From assembly GCA_030734395.1 (NCBI GenBank), contig JAUZTG010000020.1:806001-870000 (forward strand): a stretch of 64,000 nt of DNA. Direction: 5' to 3'. Source of the stretch: Sarocladium kiliense. Its lineage: Eukaryota > Ascomycota > Sordariomycetes > Hypocreales > Sarocladiaceae. How positions within the stretch are numbered: the stretch's first letter is position 1; each line of letters begins with the position of its first letter. The notes beneath the pieces were generated by a model, which saw only the letters and a program-made list of their open reading frames with translations, had not been told where the DNA came from and searched no databases. Of this stretch, positions 25,036 to 35,751 are shown in pieces. The position numbers and the translations under genes are program-made.

Positions 25036-26427
25036 TCAGTCCCTCTGTCGCCGTCTCCGGACATGGCGCTGACATGGGCTTGTCTCGAGCAAGTCGATGA
25101 CTGAAGCCGGTGACGAGGAACGACCGCGAGCGTGTAAAGTGAAGGTAGAAGATGCTCGCGGCCGACGTGGAGGTCGTCCTGGTGTCAGCGAACGATTACG
25201 GTGCCTCGTCAGTGCCCCGGGTGCGCTTCGCGGTTGACGGTGGGTTGGCCTGCCGCGTCTCGTGTTCGGCGGCGTCCTTGTCGTTTCTTTTCGTTGCCGC
25301 TGGATTCGAAGGCCTCGAGCCAAATCCACGACAGCGACCCTGGCAGTATCAGGGCGGAACTCTGACTGACCAAGGGCAAAGCTGATGCTATCTATGAAGC
25401 CATTGATGGCCTCATCGTTGTCTCTGCGCTGTGTCGAAGAGCGCGATTCCGTATTTGTTACCAGGCCCAAGTTGTTCAACATTTCCGCGGCCTCGATTAT
25501 CTGAATTTCTACGTCCTCCTCTTCATCGTCATCGATCTCGATTGGTTGTCCCTCAAGAGGCATCAAATCTTCGCTGTCGGAAGGCCCATCGATGTCGATC
25601 GCCTCGTCGATCCAGGCCTGATCATCCTCACTGTCATCGACGACAATAGGTCCTTCTTGGTTGACTAGGGCCATCTCGTTCCTAAATTCCATGCGCACTA
25701 GTCTGTGTCGCCAAATGAGGCGGAAAGTAACCCCAGTACATGTTTGTAGTCGCTGGACGAACATGCCGCAAGGGATGCAGTTCTTTCGCGAAAAGTAGAT
25801 TTCTACGACAGGACTCGAGCCATCCGGATAGTGACATGACTGCAGCTTTGCGAGTGTCTCCATGGTAACGTTCCGTTTGTTGTATGGTATCGCGAATGCC
25901 TCCAGGAGTACGTGCACGGCATGGGTTGCCAGCTTCACCTCGACATGGGCGGCACGGTAAGCCCCCACACGTTCTTCATCGAAGCTGGCTTCATGACCCT
26001 GATCGAAGGGATGTGCAGCATTTACTCCGAGAATTTTTGAGAGCTGGATGGCTCGTTTCGTCCAATACTTGTTGCGCAGGACCCAGTCCCCGGGAACGAG
26101 GCTGTCTCCTCGAGAGCCCATCCCATGGCCTGACTGGGCCCAAGCAACGATCTGACGGGTCTGGCCGGTGACAGTGGTTTGTAGTCTTTTTGAAGATTTT
26201 CTGTGAGCAATGACCAGGAAACCGACGGTCTTGTTGGCCAGCATCGCCGCGCTAACTGAGCGTGATTCTCGACTATGTTGAAATGTTTGGCTCAGATTGG
26301 GCCCGAGGACTTGAACCCGCAGAGTGAGGTCCTCCATGTTGATTGTATGATAAAAGAAGAAGCAATCCGGATCGGAGAATGGGTTTGCGGCAAATAGCGG
26401 GCGCGCAGTCGAAATATGGTACGCCAT
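25036..26427 (-). CDS. Uncharacterised protein with deaminase-like HxE...CxxC pattern
   Basis: Single coding exon, 463 residues from the ATG at 26427 (context ATCACCATGG). A second in-frame Met is at residue 31. I do not recognise a named family. Residues about 155-245 carry an ordered pattern that fits a zinc-dependent cytidine-deaminase-like fold. Helix 1 contains AAHVEVKLATHAVHVLL, with His161-x-Glu163. A strand EIYFSRKNCIPCGMFVQ follows, with Cys217-x-x-Cys220, then a helix and the strand GVTFRLIWRH. After it come acidic, SUMO-interaction-like stretches (GPIVVDDSEDD, residues 259-269; IEIDDDEEEDVEIQII, 296-311). The tail is Arg/Pro/Ser-rich and ends near ASVIDLLETSP. No signal peptide is visible and the basic tail suggests a nuclear location. 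The zinc ligands are seen; catalysis is inference. A structural zinc site in an unrelated fold is the main alternative. Confidence 0.6.
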   Translation of the reverse strand: MAYHISTARPLFAANPFSDPDCFFFYHTINMEDLTLRVQVLGPNLSQTFQHSRESRSVSAAMLANKTVGFLVIAHRKSSKRLQTTVTGQTRQIVAWAQSGHGMGSRGDSLVPGDWVLRNKYWTKRAIQLSKILGVNAAHPFDQGHEASFDEERVGAYRAAHVEVKLATHAVHVLLEAFAIPYNKRNVTMETLAKLQSCHYPDGSSPVVEIYFSRKNCIPCGMFVQRLQTCTGVTFRLIWRHRLVRMEFRNEMALVNQEGPIVVDDSEDDQAWIDEAIDIDGPSDSEDLMPLEGQPIEIDDDEEEDVEIQIIEAAEMLNNLGLVTNTESRSSTQRRDNDEAINGFIDSISFALGQSEFRPDTARVAVVDLARGLRIQRQRKETTRTPPNTRRGRPTHRQPRSAPGALTRHRNRSLTPGRPPRRPRASSTFTLHARGRSSSPASVIDLLETSPCQRHVRRRRQRD

Positions 26428-27404
26428 GGTGATGATATGAAAGCTGCTCGTTGGTGTTAGTAGTTATCAACGCGACAACGTGCAGCAAACCTACTCACCT
26501 TTGATGATGAATACGAAGAAGAGTTTGACCGGAATGCTCTTCAATTGTGAAGAAGAGGAAATTGAACGAGATCAAAGAGAGCGTCGGAGAAGCACTAACG
26601 ATAGCAAGGAAGGCATAAGAATAGGATCCTGTGAAGGGTAAGATATGGGTTAACGGAGGAGATCGGCCAAATTATGGCACCAAATGATACTCACGAGGGC
26701 GAGTGAAAGACGTGAATCACGGCTCGATACGAATCGAATGCCATCGTGATGCGTGAGCTATCATCGAAAGAGTCTCTTTGGGCAGGCTGGTTAGCTGCAT
26801 CGCCAGCATAGCTCGGAAGAGTGAGGGGAGCCAGCTGCAAGCGCTTCACAAAAGTTGTGCAATCTGACGAGAAAGAAAAAGGATTCAGCATGGAGGTGAG
26901 TCGCAAGGACCAGAGGTAACTGAATGCGTGAAGCCTTGCACCGTTGGACAGAGCCCTTGCACCATGTCCGACACACATGTCGGCGTCGTCGTGCCATTTG
27001 CACAACTCGACAGAAAACGGCCAGCCAGCCGCCTGAGACAGTTTGAGCCGTTTGGAGAGAGCCGGACAACGAGTGGCTGTGAGTGCTGTGGTTGCGGTGG
27101 ATGGAGAGGGACTTTCCTTCGTGATTGTACTTTCGCGAAATGCGTATCATAAGATAGCAACTGAGCGAGCACGCACGGACAAACACACAACGGACAGTCC
27201 GCAGATTAGCATCATATCAAGCGTCATCGCAGACATCACAAGCGTGTTATACGACCCGAAGAGTGGTGTGGAAGAACCGAATGACCCGGTTTGGGGAATC
27301 TCATTCATGCGTTTCGAAATCTAAGACCGGACGCCTGATCCCAAAATATGCTGCAAGCACTCCACACACCCGTTTTTCGTCCCACGACCTTGCCAGGCCA
27401 TAAT
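26428..27404. other. 5' flank of the deaminase-like gene with two candidate leader introns
   Basis: On the minus strand two good GT..AG introns lie just upstream of the start codon: 26498-26444 (GTGAGTAG donor, 55 nt) and 26694-26629 (GTGAGTAT donor, CACAG acceptor, 66 nt). The exon between them has stops in the joined frames I tried, so these look like introns of a spliced 5' leader. A short upstream frame beginning MAFDSYRAVIHVFHSPS ends at the distal donor. The right part (about 27190-27404) is the 3' flank of RPS19. Confidence 0.45.
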
Positions 27405-28299
27405 TTACTCGTCATCCTCATCCTCCTCCTCGGCCTCAGCGGTGGTCTGGGCAATACGGTCCAAATCACGCTGACCGGCCTGGGTGATGCGGCGGCCACC
27501 CTTCTCCTCGTCCTGCTCGAGGACACCGATCTTCTCAAGGGCCTGCATGACCTTGCGGTCGACGGAGCCGGAGGCATCGAAGTGCTTGGAGGGACGGCTG
27601 CCGCGGTTCTTGGCGGAGCCGTGGACCTTGCGCAGACGGCCAACACCGACGGTCTTGCGGAGGTAGACGTGGCGGGCGATAGAGGCGGCGCGGACGTAGA
27701 ACCAGTCAATGTCCAGCGGGGGGAGCTCCTTGGCGGGACCGGTCTTGACGGTGTCGACCCAACCTGACGACGGTTAGCATGAGGAACAATTCGAAAGCTA
27801 TGTAACGGGACAACATACCAGGGATGGGGAGCTTGCCCTGACGCTTCAGGAAAGCGCTGTAGGCGTTGATGAACTTCTGCGCCTGAAGACAAACACCCAT
27901 TAGCAATGATTCCGTCGTCAGAAGTCTTGCGACTCCCTCGCGCCTGCTCCAAGATCCTCAAATTTCCCATTGCAACATTGGCCGCGTATCATGGCGACCG
28001 TCTTTCGTGTCTCGTGAACCCAGCCGCAGCAGCCAATCTTGCGTCAACGTATTTCAGTATGTCGTCAAGAGATCGTCGCTTGCCGCGGGCATATTCTCAG
28101 AGCCGTTGTGACTTTATGAAAGAGGAGTGTCGAATCGCCATGATGATCGTCGGGGCCATGTCGAGGTATGTTTTGAGGATCGAGTGGGTGGATGTCGAAT
28201 TCGACGAGGTCTGCGAGGGATGCTGCGACTTTTCTTGTGACTTTTTTTCTCTCAGGGAAGACCTACATCAACATCGCGAACGGTAGTACCACCAGTCAT
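27405..28299 (-). CDS. RPS19: 40S ribosomal protein S19 (eS19)
   Basis: Component of the small ribosomal subunit head, needed for 18S rRNA maturation. Three exons on the minus strand (28299-28267, 27882-27819, 27763-27405) give 151 residues. The first exon encodes only MTGGTTVRDVD, followed by a 384-nt intron; a short first exon and long first intron are common in fungal ribosomal protein genes. Exon 2 encodes AQKFINAYSAFLKRQGKLPI. Exon 3 contains the family blocks DWFYVRAASIARHVYLRK, GVGRLRKVHGSAKNRGSRPS and HFDASGSVDRKVMQALEKIG. The C-terminus is an acidic tail. Donors are GTAGGT and GTATGT. Reading, length and order match eS19 throughout. It shares its upstream DNA with the divergent DenD-like gene. 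Confidence 0.97.
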
Positions 28300-29201
28300 C
28301 TTTGCGGTATTGGAGGGGGTGAGGAGGTTGTCGTGGGAAGGATGGACTGGAGAGTTGGGCGTTGAGCGAGGGTTGGAGAAGTCGTCGGTCAATCAGGCCG
28401 TTGGCGATAATGCGGGTAACGGAATTTTTTTTGGGAAGTAGGGTTTGTGGCCCTGATGCATGATGACTAAGATACCGTGCGGTCAGCACTGTGCGGATGG
28501 GATTCGCACTGTCCTGCCTTGTGGGGCCGGATGTCCTCCAACGACCCTGACAAGACCTTCATTCAACCATGGGGCGAGCAACTTCGTAAAAGCAGAGTAA
28601 GGCTGTCACCATGTCCATGGACAAGAAAGAATAGACGCACCGTTCAATTGTGACTTCTGTGAAGATCAATGGCATATCTCACTCGACACCCGGGATACCA
28701 GGCCGAACGCGGCCCGAGATCTGCGAACAATACCAGACCACAATGTGATGGCACTGCGTCTCATTCCACGTAGAGACCATCTGTGCCAAGCCACTGCGGT
28801 TGCATGAAATTGACGAGCCGCGGTCAATAGACAAGTTCTTTCAGTTCCAGCCCTGCCACCGCACGAAGACCGCGCTTCGGATGCCGAAGTGGAGTCCACT
28901 GGACCCCGAGACGCGGCACCGGTCACCAAAGCCGCGACTCGAGACCCGGCCCCATGTTCCGCTGAACCTCAACTCCACCTTGTCCTGTTGCCCACCGGCC
29001 GACATCGCGGGGACCCCAGAGTAACATGAGACTGTGCCATGGGTATATCTACGGGGCTTTACCCATTGAGTTGGGGTGAAGTAGTCGTCTTGCGAGTAGA
29101 GATTCGAACCATGTCTAAACCTCCAGCCACTGAGTGAACCGGACCCTGAAGACATCACGTATCAACCGAGACCCTCAGATCGAACGAGTCCCAAAGCCAT
29201 C
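28300..29201. other. shared upstream region of RPS19 and the DenD-like gene
   Basis: About 0.9 kb between two divergent start codons, so it must hold both promoters. Short frames here have no recognisable motif. A GATTCGAACC string near 29100 resembles a tRNA T-loop but does not fold into a tRNA. Confidence 0.5.
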
Positions 29202-30188
29202 ATGTCGAAGAACATTCTCATCACCGGCGCGGCCGGCTTCCTTGGCCCAAAGTTGGCCTCCCGCCTCCTCGGCGACTCATCGTACCGCGTCTTCCTCACA
29301 GACCTCAACACGCCATCAGTGCCTGCCAATGCCGCCAACCCAGCCAACTGCACATGCATCCAAGCCGACCTCTGCGACTCTTCATCCGTTTCAAAGTTGC
29401 TCTCATCAGCTCCCGAGTGGCATGCCATCTTTATCTTCCATGGCATTATGTCCGTGGGTTCAGAGGAGAACCCAACCCTCGCTGAGCGTGTGAACATCGA
29501 CGCCACCCGCGCTCTCCTCAAATCCATTGCAAATCTCGGCACACAGTCAGGGAAGAAGCCTCGTGTGATCTATGCCTCATCTCAGGCTGTCTATGGTCCG
29601 CCTTACACTACAAGCGGCCCCATCACCGATGATACCCCACCAACCCCAGCCGGCGTATATGGTACGCACAAGTACATGATGGAGCTTTATGTCAATGACA
29701 TGCATCGCCGGGGTCGTATCGACGCGTTCAGTGTGCGTCTTCCCACTGTCACCGTCCGTCCTGGCGCGCCAAGCCGCTCTGCCGCTGCATGGCTCAGCGG
29801 TATTCTCCGAGAACCCCTTGCCGGCCTGGAATGCGTTGTCCCTACCCGTGATCGCACAATCCGCAACGTCATCTGCAGCCCGCGGGTCATGATTGAAAAC
29901 TTCGTCCGCCTCATGGATGCACCCTCTGACGCGATGCCGTCCAATGTGCGCGGTATCTACGCACCAGGCATTGTCGTTACGGTGCAGGAGATGTACGATG
30001 CATTCGTCAAGGTTTGTGGAGAGGAGAAGCTGAAATTTGTGAGGGAGGAGACCGATGAGGAGGCTGAGAGACTGCTGAAGGGGTGGCCACAGAACGCCGA
30101 GTTTGGTAACGCGAAGAGGATCGGGCTATTATTTGATGAGACGTGCGAGCAGATCTTCCTGGAATACGTAGATAGCTTGAAGCAATAA
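29202..30188 (+). CDS. NAD-dependent epimerase/dehydratase-fold SDR, DenD-like
   Basis: Single exon, 328 residues. Extended short-chain dehydrogenase: the NAD-binding loop is ITGAAGFLG (residues 7-15, GxxGxxG). The catalytic residues appear as the Ser in YASSQAVYG (about 126-127) and Tyr153-x-x-x-Lys157 in VYGTHKYMM. The segment RLPTVTVRPGAPSRSAAAWL followed by SGILREPLAG is a good match to D-erythronate 4-dehydrogenase DenD and its fungal relatives. Those oxidise four-carbon sugar acids, but the fungal substrate is not proven, and other UDP-sugar-independent SDRs of this clade are possible. No targeting signal is visible, so it is likely cytosolic. The start codon lies in the context AGCCATCATGTCG. 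Nothing suggests truncation. Confidence 0.85.
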   Translation: MSKNILITGAAGFLGPKLASRLLGDSSYRVFLTDLNTPSVPANAANPANCTCIQADLCDSSSVSKLLSSAPEWHAIFIFHGIMSVGSEENPTLAERVNIDATRALLKSIANLGTQSGKKPRVIYASSQAVYGPPYTTSGPITDDTPPTPAGVYGTHKYMMELYVNDMHRRGRIDAFSVRLPTVTVRPGAPSRSAAAWLSGILREPLAGLECVVPTRDRTIRNVICSPRVMIENFVRLMDAPSDAMPSNVRGIYAPGIVVTVQEMYDAFVKVCGEEKLKFVREETDEEAERLLKGWPQNAEFGNAKRIGLLFDETCEQIFLEYVDSLKQ

Positions 30189-30308
30189 GGCCAGGTCCTT
30201 CTTTGTAATTTCTGGACGATAAACAAACAGATACATGCTGTACTCCTATAATATCAAAATTCATCAGCACTACAGATGAAGTCCAAAGAGGCCCACCAAT
30301 TAGGCTTC

Positions 30309-31964
30309 TCACTCGCCCTTCCTCTTTTGGCTCAGATCATTGTTTGCCGCGCCTTGGTGGTATTGATCAGACCCTTGTGCCGCTACCAACACCGCCGCTA
30401 TTGAAGAGCAAGTCGCGAAGAACGCCAGCAGGTTGCTCCAACCTGTATTAACACGTGTGAAGATACTGACAGAAGCCACGGCAAAAGCCAGTCCCGTCAA
30501 AAGGAACAGCCACATTGCCAGGTGCGCGAGAGACAACAAGCCATCTTTCCTCAAGAATATGATCATGAGGAGGCTGCCGAGTACCCACATGATGTTACTC
30601 TGAAGAAGGTACCAGAAGTCTGCATCTGACGTGCTTCCGACCGCATGTGGATGTGAAAGACATATAGCAAAGCCCTTGGAGCCGGGAACGAATGCTCCGA
30701 GAAGAAATAGGAACATTACTGTGATGCCGAGTACGTTAGATGTTCTGTTCGGGCCAAGAGACGGTGTCTTCTGAGTGGCAGTCGAGATCGAGGTCTTGAC
30801 CGAGGATTCATGACGTTGATGGCCACGCCGACAGACGCATTTCAGCACGTCCTGCTCAATGTCCAACAGCCCCTGAGAATTGCTCTCCGAAACATCGTTC
30901 AGAACTCTAACGCGCGCTTGAATGCCATTGAGGATTGGCGTAATGTCATCCGGGCCAGCTTGGTCACTTTTATCAAGCTCTGCGATAGCAACCGAGAGCT
31001 CCAGCCGAACGCTCTGTAGGAGGCGTACAACGGCTGGCCCAGTGAGACTGCGGACGTTTTGCCGCCATCGTCCGAATTCCTTGACCATGAAAGCCCAGTA
31101 AGGAACCTCAAGTGCGTCCTGGAGGTATTGGAAATCTTCAGCATCACCACTGCGGGTAATGCTGAAAGGCAACGATGAAGCAGGATTAGCACTGCATGAG
31201 TTCATTGCTGCTCGTAGGACCATTTCGCACTGTTCACCGAGATCTCCAAGGAATACCTCATCGGCTTTGTGATCCGCGTTCGCTGAGTCTGAAAAGTCGG
31301 GCCTTGCACGCTGAAACCGTCTCTGATTTCTCCTTTCCCCTGTGATATTGTGGCGTATTATTTCGAGTTGTTGTTTGGCGTCTACAGGATCGTTGAAGAC
31401 GATAGCATTGCTGAAGTAAAGGGCAAAACACCAATCAAGAAACTGACATAACTGAACAACAGAACGAAGCTGCTTCTTGATATGATGATCGCTGACCTCA
31501 GGATATGGCACATATGCAAGTGCGACTTGAACCCGATGCTGCGATTCCACGTGAGTAATTCCCTTGGGACTTGGAGACAAGTCTTGTAGAGCTGGTACTC
31601 ACCATCCTGCCTCGTTGCCATCCACTTCTATTCGCCACTCTAGCACTGGTGACTGGTCGAACATGAACAGTCCCTTGGACTTTGGCGCTGGGTCATCCGA
31701 GAATAAATGTCTAGCCACTACCCTGTTGCTATACAGACCACCCATAATCCTCATCCTTGCTTCTCGATCCGTAGTCACATTTGGTGCCCGACTTGCAGCG
31801 CTCGCATCACTTCCATTGACTTCAAGGTCATCTTTGGATTCGCGGCCTTTCTGGCCTAGCTCTTGAGGGTCGCATGAGTTCTGTGTGTTATCAGGTCCGC
31901 GCAATTCTTCCACAGCGCTGGTATGGATTTCATGATCTGGATGCGCAGGATCGTGAGGTTGCAT
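30309..31964 (-). CDS. Orphan four-helix membrane protein
   Basis: I do not recognise this family. An upstream exon starting at 31964 (MQPHDPAHPDHEIH) encodes an acidic segment ending SPVLEWRIEVDGNEAG and a strong GTGAGT donor at 31602. The main exon is open from about 31580 to 30309. The junction is uncertain: the frame-correct acceptor I prefer is GGTCAG at 31493-31492, giving a 111-nt intron and a 514-residue protein. The nearer acceptor CGCAG at about 31527 would break the frame. The middle is soluble and helical, with WAFMVKEFGRWRQNVRSLTG. The C-terminal third has four likely membrane helices: GITVMFLFLLGAFVPG, SNIMWVLGSLLMIIFL, LAMWLFLLTGLAFAVASVSI and LLAFFATCSSIAAVLVA. The end is KRKGE. 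No enzyme motif is visible. Confidence 0.6.
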
Positions 31965-32338
31965 CGAGATACGTAGTAGCCAAATAGTTGGAATAGATTA
32001 CATGCCGCAGCAGGCTAGAGGGAACCAGAAAGAGGACGGAAAAGAGAAGAGGACGGTTTGGAGCAGAGGAGGGGATAGTGCATGACTGTCCAGAGCCTTA
32101 CCATAATCGCGATGAAGTGATTGGTGGTACAGAATCGCAGGGCATGGGGAGGCAGGCATTGAGCCCTCGAGTCTGCCTGAAGTGCACGTGGTGGCTCACA
32201 ACGCAATTCGCCATCGAAAGCATTAAGAACTGAACCTGATATGAAAAACGTAAAGCCCGCTTCTATTGTTGGACTGAGATCATGCCTATCTATTGCCCTC
32301 GCAATGCATCTCCAGAAGACTACACTTTCCACTCTCCC
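31965..32338. other. short intergenic stretch
   Basis: Upstream DNA of the four-helix protein and 3' flank of the ZIP gene. Contains one CACGTG (about 32186). No gene is seen. Confidence 0.5.
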
Positions 32339-33436
32339 TCAGGCCCATTCAGCCAACGTCGCCATGACGCCAACACCGAAGAGCACACATCCAAAGGCGA
32401 ATAGCTGAATCTTCAATGGCGCGCGACGCATGTGCGGGTTGAACATGAATTCGTGAGCCAGCAGCTCCACCAATCCGGTGTACATCAGGATACCCGATGA
32501 GATGGCATCGAAGATACCATTCACCAGCTTCTGCGTATTCGCGTTGTTTGTACGTGCGCCGATACCGGCAGCGATACCGACGGGCGTAGCAAGAGCAAAT
32601 AGTCCTGCAAGGAAGTACGGGAGCCACTTCTTGCCCTCGGGCCAGTGTGCGACGGCGAGACGGGATCCCAGACCCAGGCCCTCGAAGAGCTGGTGGAAGA
32701 CGAGGACGATGAGGAGGATGACGAGTTCGTCGGTGGTGCCGAGGGTTAGACCGATGAAGATACTGTGGAAGACGACACCAAACTCGAGGATGAACAGGGC
32801 GGTCAATTGCCCTGAGAGACTGCCGTGGGAATCACCCTCCTTATGTTCGCGAGCATGTCCAAGATGATCCTGACCACCAGGGGGATAGCTCACGTCGTCA
32901 GGAAGACCAGGGATAGTCCTCTCGTCAGGACCTTGCAGCGCACCGTTGCGCTCCACGTCATCCGCATTATGAGGGCACGGCTGGGCGACGCTGCGGTCCT
33001 TCTTCTGCGCCGACTTCTTCAAAGCAAGAATCTCCATGGCCGGGTCCATGTCTGTATCGAAGCTCGCATGGCTGTGCGAGTCATCATCAGAGTCCGCTCG
33101 CGACGCAAGAAGTTCCACGAGGAACATTAACATGATTGTCATGAGACCGATGAAGAACGCCCATGGGTAGTCGCCCAATTGAGGCTCCAGACACTCATCG
33201 CCGAGGTTGTCGACAGCGGGCTCGAGGAGATGCATCCATGCGGTGGCGATAATGACACCCGTACCGACGTATTTGCAGATGAAGAAGGTGAACTTGGGGA
33301 CGTGCATCTTGCTCTGGCGGGCGAGGAGGATGGGGGCCATGGCGCCGAAGAGACCAGCAGCGCCAATGATGAAGATGGCGCCAATGCGCAGCCCACGCTG
33401 AGTGAGATCAACGGCATCTCCGTTGCAGTCCGACAT
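32339..33436 (-). CDS. ZIP-family zinc transporter (Zrt1/Zrt2-like)
   Basis: Plasma-membrane divalent metal importer of the ZIP family. Single exon, 365 residues from ATG 33436 (MSDCNGDAVDLTQRGLRIG). An in-frame upstream extension to 33562 exists, but it is basic and low in complexity and family members start near the chosen Met. Three N-terminal helices come first, including GLRIGAIFIIGAAGLFGAM and FFICKYVGTGVIIATAWMHL. A variable cytosolic loop with scattered His (DSHSHAS, HLGHAREHKEGDSHG) follows. Then come the metal-site helices, TM4 with FHSIFIGLTLG and TM5 with FHQLFEGLGLG, both standard ZIP motifs carrying the His and Glu ligands. Three more helices end in the typical short tail TLAEWA. 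Zinc is the most likely substrate given the Zrt-like loop and motifs; iron cannot be excluded. Confidence 0.93.
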   Translation of the reverse strand: MSDCNGDAVDLTQRGLRIGAIFIIGAAGLFGAMAPILLARQSKMHVPKFTFFICKYVGTGVIIATAWMHLLEPAVDNLGDECLEPQLGDYPWAFFIGLMTIMLMFLVELLASRADSDDDSHSHASFDTDMDPAMEILALKKSAQKKDRSVAQPCPHNADDVERNGALQGPDERTIPGLPDDVSYPPGGQDHLGHAREHKEGDSHGSLSGQLTALFILEFGVVFHSIFIGLTLGTTDELVILLIVLVFHQLFEGLGLGSRLAVAHWPEGKKWLPYFLAGLFALATPVGIAAGIGARTNNANTQKLVNGIFDAISSGILMYTGLVELLAHEFMFNPHMRRAPLKIQLFAFGCVLFGVGVMATLAEWA

Positions 33437-35751
33437 GGTGACGGTGGGTGCTGTCGAGACCGGGTTGGATGTTGTACGGTGGCGTAAGTTGGTTCGTGGT
33501 AGAAGGTGTGTTTGGAGAGGAGGTGACTGGCGCCTTATAGAAGACTGTTTCGTCGTCCTCAACGGTCAATCAGAGGGTAATCCTTGAGATTGAGGGCCGT
33601 AGGGAGAAGTTGTTTGTCGGATGTATCACAGCTGGCCAGTTGTGTGTGCCCTGGGAAGATGGTTGACGCCCTTTTGCAGTGCACCGCGTCGCTTTCTTCA
33701 CACGAACTCTGTGGTGTAGCGGATGTGACTGTTTTATATATGTGAGCAAAGAACAGCCTTGTGTCTTCTCTTCGGTGTAAAGAAGAAGAAGATAGACGCG
33801 AGGTGACGTTGGCTTTGCTCAATGGCGTCGAGCTGGCCCAGACCCGCTCGCTGGTGAAGAGCACCCTGATGGAGGATGGGGACCAGGGGGTGATTTGATA
33901 GTGGGCAAATCCGGCGAGGAGATGCCGGTCTGCGGTTCTTTCTGCAGGTTCCCAGACCCCAGGCAATGAGCACGCACAGCACCGTTACTCTTGGCAAGGC
34001 TGATGAAGAACAGCTGTCAACTGAATTGGAACTGATGTGCAGCTTCGGCGATCGCCAAGTTCGCCAAGGACGGGTCGTGGCGGCAGAACCGGCCGGCTGG
34101 ATCCGAGGAGGGCAACGTTGAGGTCTGGCTGGAATTGGCAAAATACAAAGGGCGAGGGAATGTCAATCAGGGAACGATGATGTTGAGAGAAGAATAACAG
34201 TAACTCTATCCCAGTCAAATAAGCTTGAGCAGGGCGATCGATGCAGGCACACTCTGAGACTGACAATTCTAATTCTCACAACGGTGGAGGGTCAACTAGT
34301 AGTAGAGGACGCGACTGAATCACTCTCACAGCTGGTCGCAGAGGAGAGATAAGCATACACAGAGGCTTTCCTACTCTCAAAAAAGTTTTGAGATCATCTT
34401 CCTCTGTGTAGCATCGCTTAAAGTCAATCTATTGCTCGAGACGTACCAGGTGCCAGCCATCTTCGGCCGTCTAGCACCATACTCCACGCCACCACCACGG
34501 CATTACGGCACTATGAGAGAACCCTGATGGGCGGGATGTCAGAATGTTCCGACTTGCTTCATGAGAGCTACAGCTGCGACCTTGATGGCTTGGACCCCAT
34601 CTCGCGATCGAGAGTAATTAATTACATGTCCTGTTGGCAGAGACTTACAGTGTCGTCTATCATCACCCATCAGCCAAGCCAAGTCATCTTCTCGTAAAAA
34701 AAGAATCACCAATCGCTGTCACCCAGATTCAAATCACAGCATCCGGCAGTCAAGCGCCTTGGCAGTCGTCCATCAAGGTCCTCACCCATGATTCCATTTT
34801 TACCTCTCAAAAGTCCACGCCCAGCTTCGTCGCCGGCTGGGACGGCAAAACTTTCCCACCTTACCTTATCCACACAAACCGGAACCGGCTTAGTGAGCGT
34901 GGTCGCGAAAAAGGCGTGTCTTCGTTGAGCTTGCTTTTGATAGAGAGCAGTCTGGGGCACCATAGCACTACGCATCAGGCTATCTTGTCGTAATTTCACA
35001 ATTGTACGAAGGGAGAGGAAGCATTCTGGACCTAGACCCTGAGATCTGAATCGGATCGGATCACGTGATGTGGTGTTCGAGGGCAAGGGTTGGGTTAGGG
35101 TTGTAGGAACAAGTCCTCCCTCTCGAGCAAACAACGACGTTGATGTCTAGAAATGGTATATATCGTGTTTCCATAACTCGCGTACGCACGTGCTTCAGTT
35201 GCAGATGTCGCAGCAACTTCAGTATTACCTTGCATTGCGGATGGAGCTGTCCTTGCCTCAGCTCTGGGTATGATGCGCCTTCGTGAATGCCGGTACTATC
35301 AACGTCCTGATGAGAAGAAAGCCACTTGGCCAGTACACGACAATTCAAACCTTTGATTGCAAGCATTGACCTCGTGAAAACCCTGTGCGCAACTGAAACC
35401 ACGTTGGTTCTCACCAAAAGTTGTGAGCCAAGCCCTTGGAAAGCTGCCTACGTCATCGCCTCAGCTTGGTAACGCCATGCAATGGCAACAAGGTCTTGAT
35501 GCCACTGGAATAAGACATCATGCCACCTGCGACCGCATTGCATCCTATCCGGATCGCACGGGATTATCTTCATCTCGGAATCTATACTCAACACAAGCTC
35601 ACCTTCACGGGCGTCCACAGTCACTACCGCCGCTGATCAACACCTCTCTGCTCCACGCATTTCTTTTGTGGAGTCCCCGACCCTCTAGCACTCAAGCTAC
35701 CCAAACGCCAGCACGTCCCGAGCACCACAACTACGCGGCGGCCTATAAGAC
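33437..35751. other. 2.3 kb gene-free stretch
   Basis: ZIP promoter side on the left. Only short overlapping frames are present. A palindromic TCACGTGA lies at about 35060-35067, and two tandem TTAGGG-like units at about 35086-35102 are too short to call a telomeric tract. Confidence 0.5.

Noticed and set aside
27883..28266. snoRNA in the RPS19 first intron
   Set aside because: I looked for box C (RTGATGA) and box D in the sense strand; the ATGATGA seen at about 28140 is on the antisense strand, so no box C/D pair is supported.
29095..29125. tRNA-like T-loop string GATTCGAACC
   Set aside because: On the minus strand the flanking bases do not pair as a T-stem and there is no acceptor stem or A box at the right distance.
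35086..35102. Interstitial telomere-like repeat
   Set aside because: Only about two TTAGGG-like units, which is expected by chance in 64 kb.
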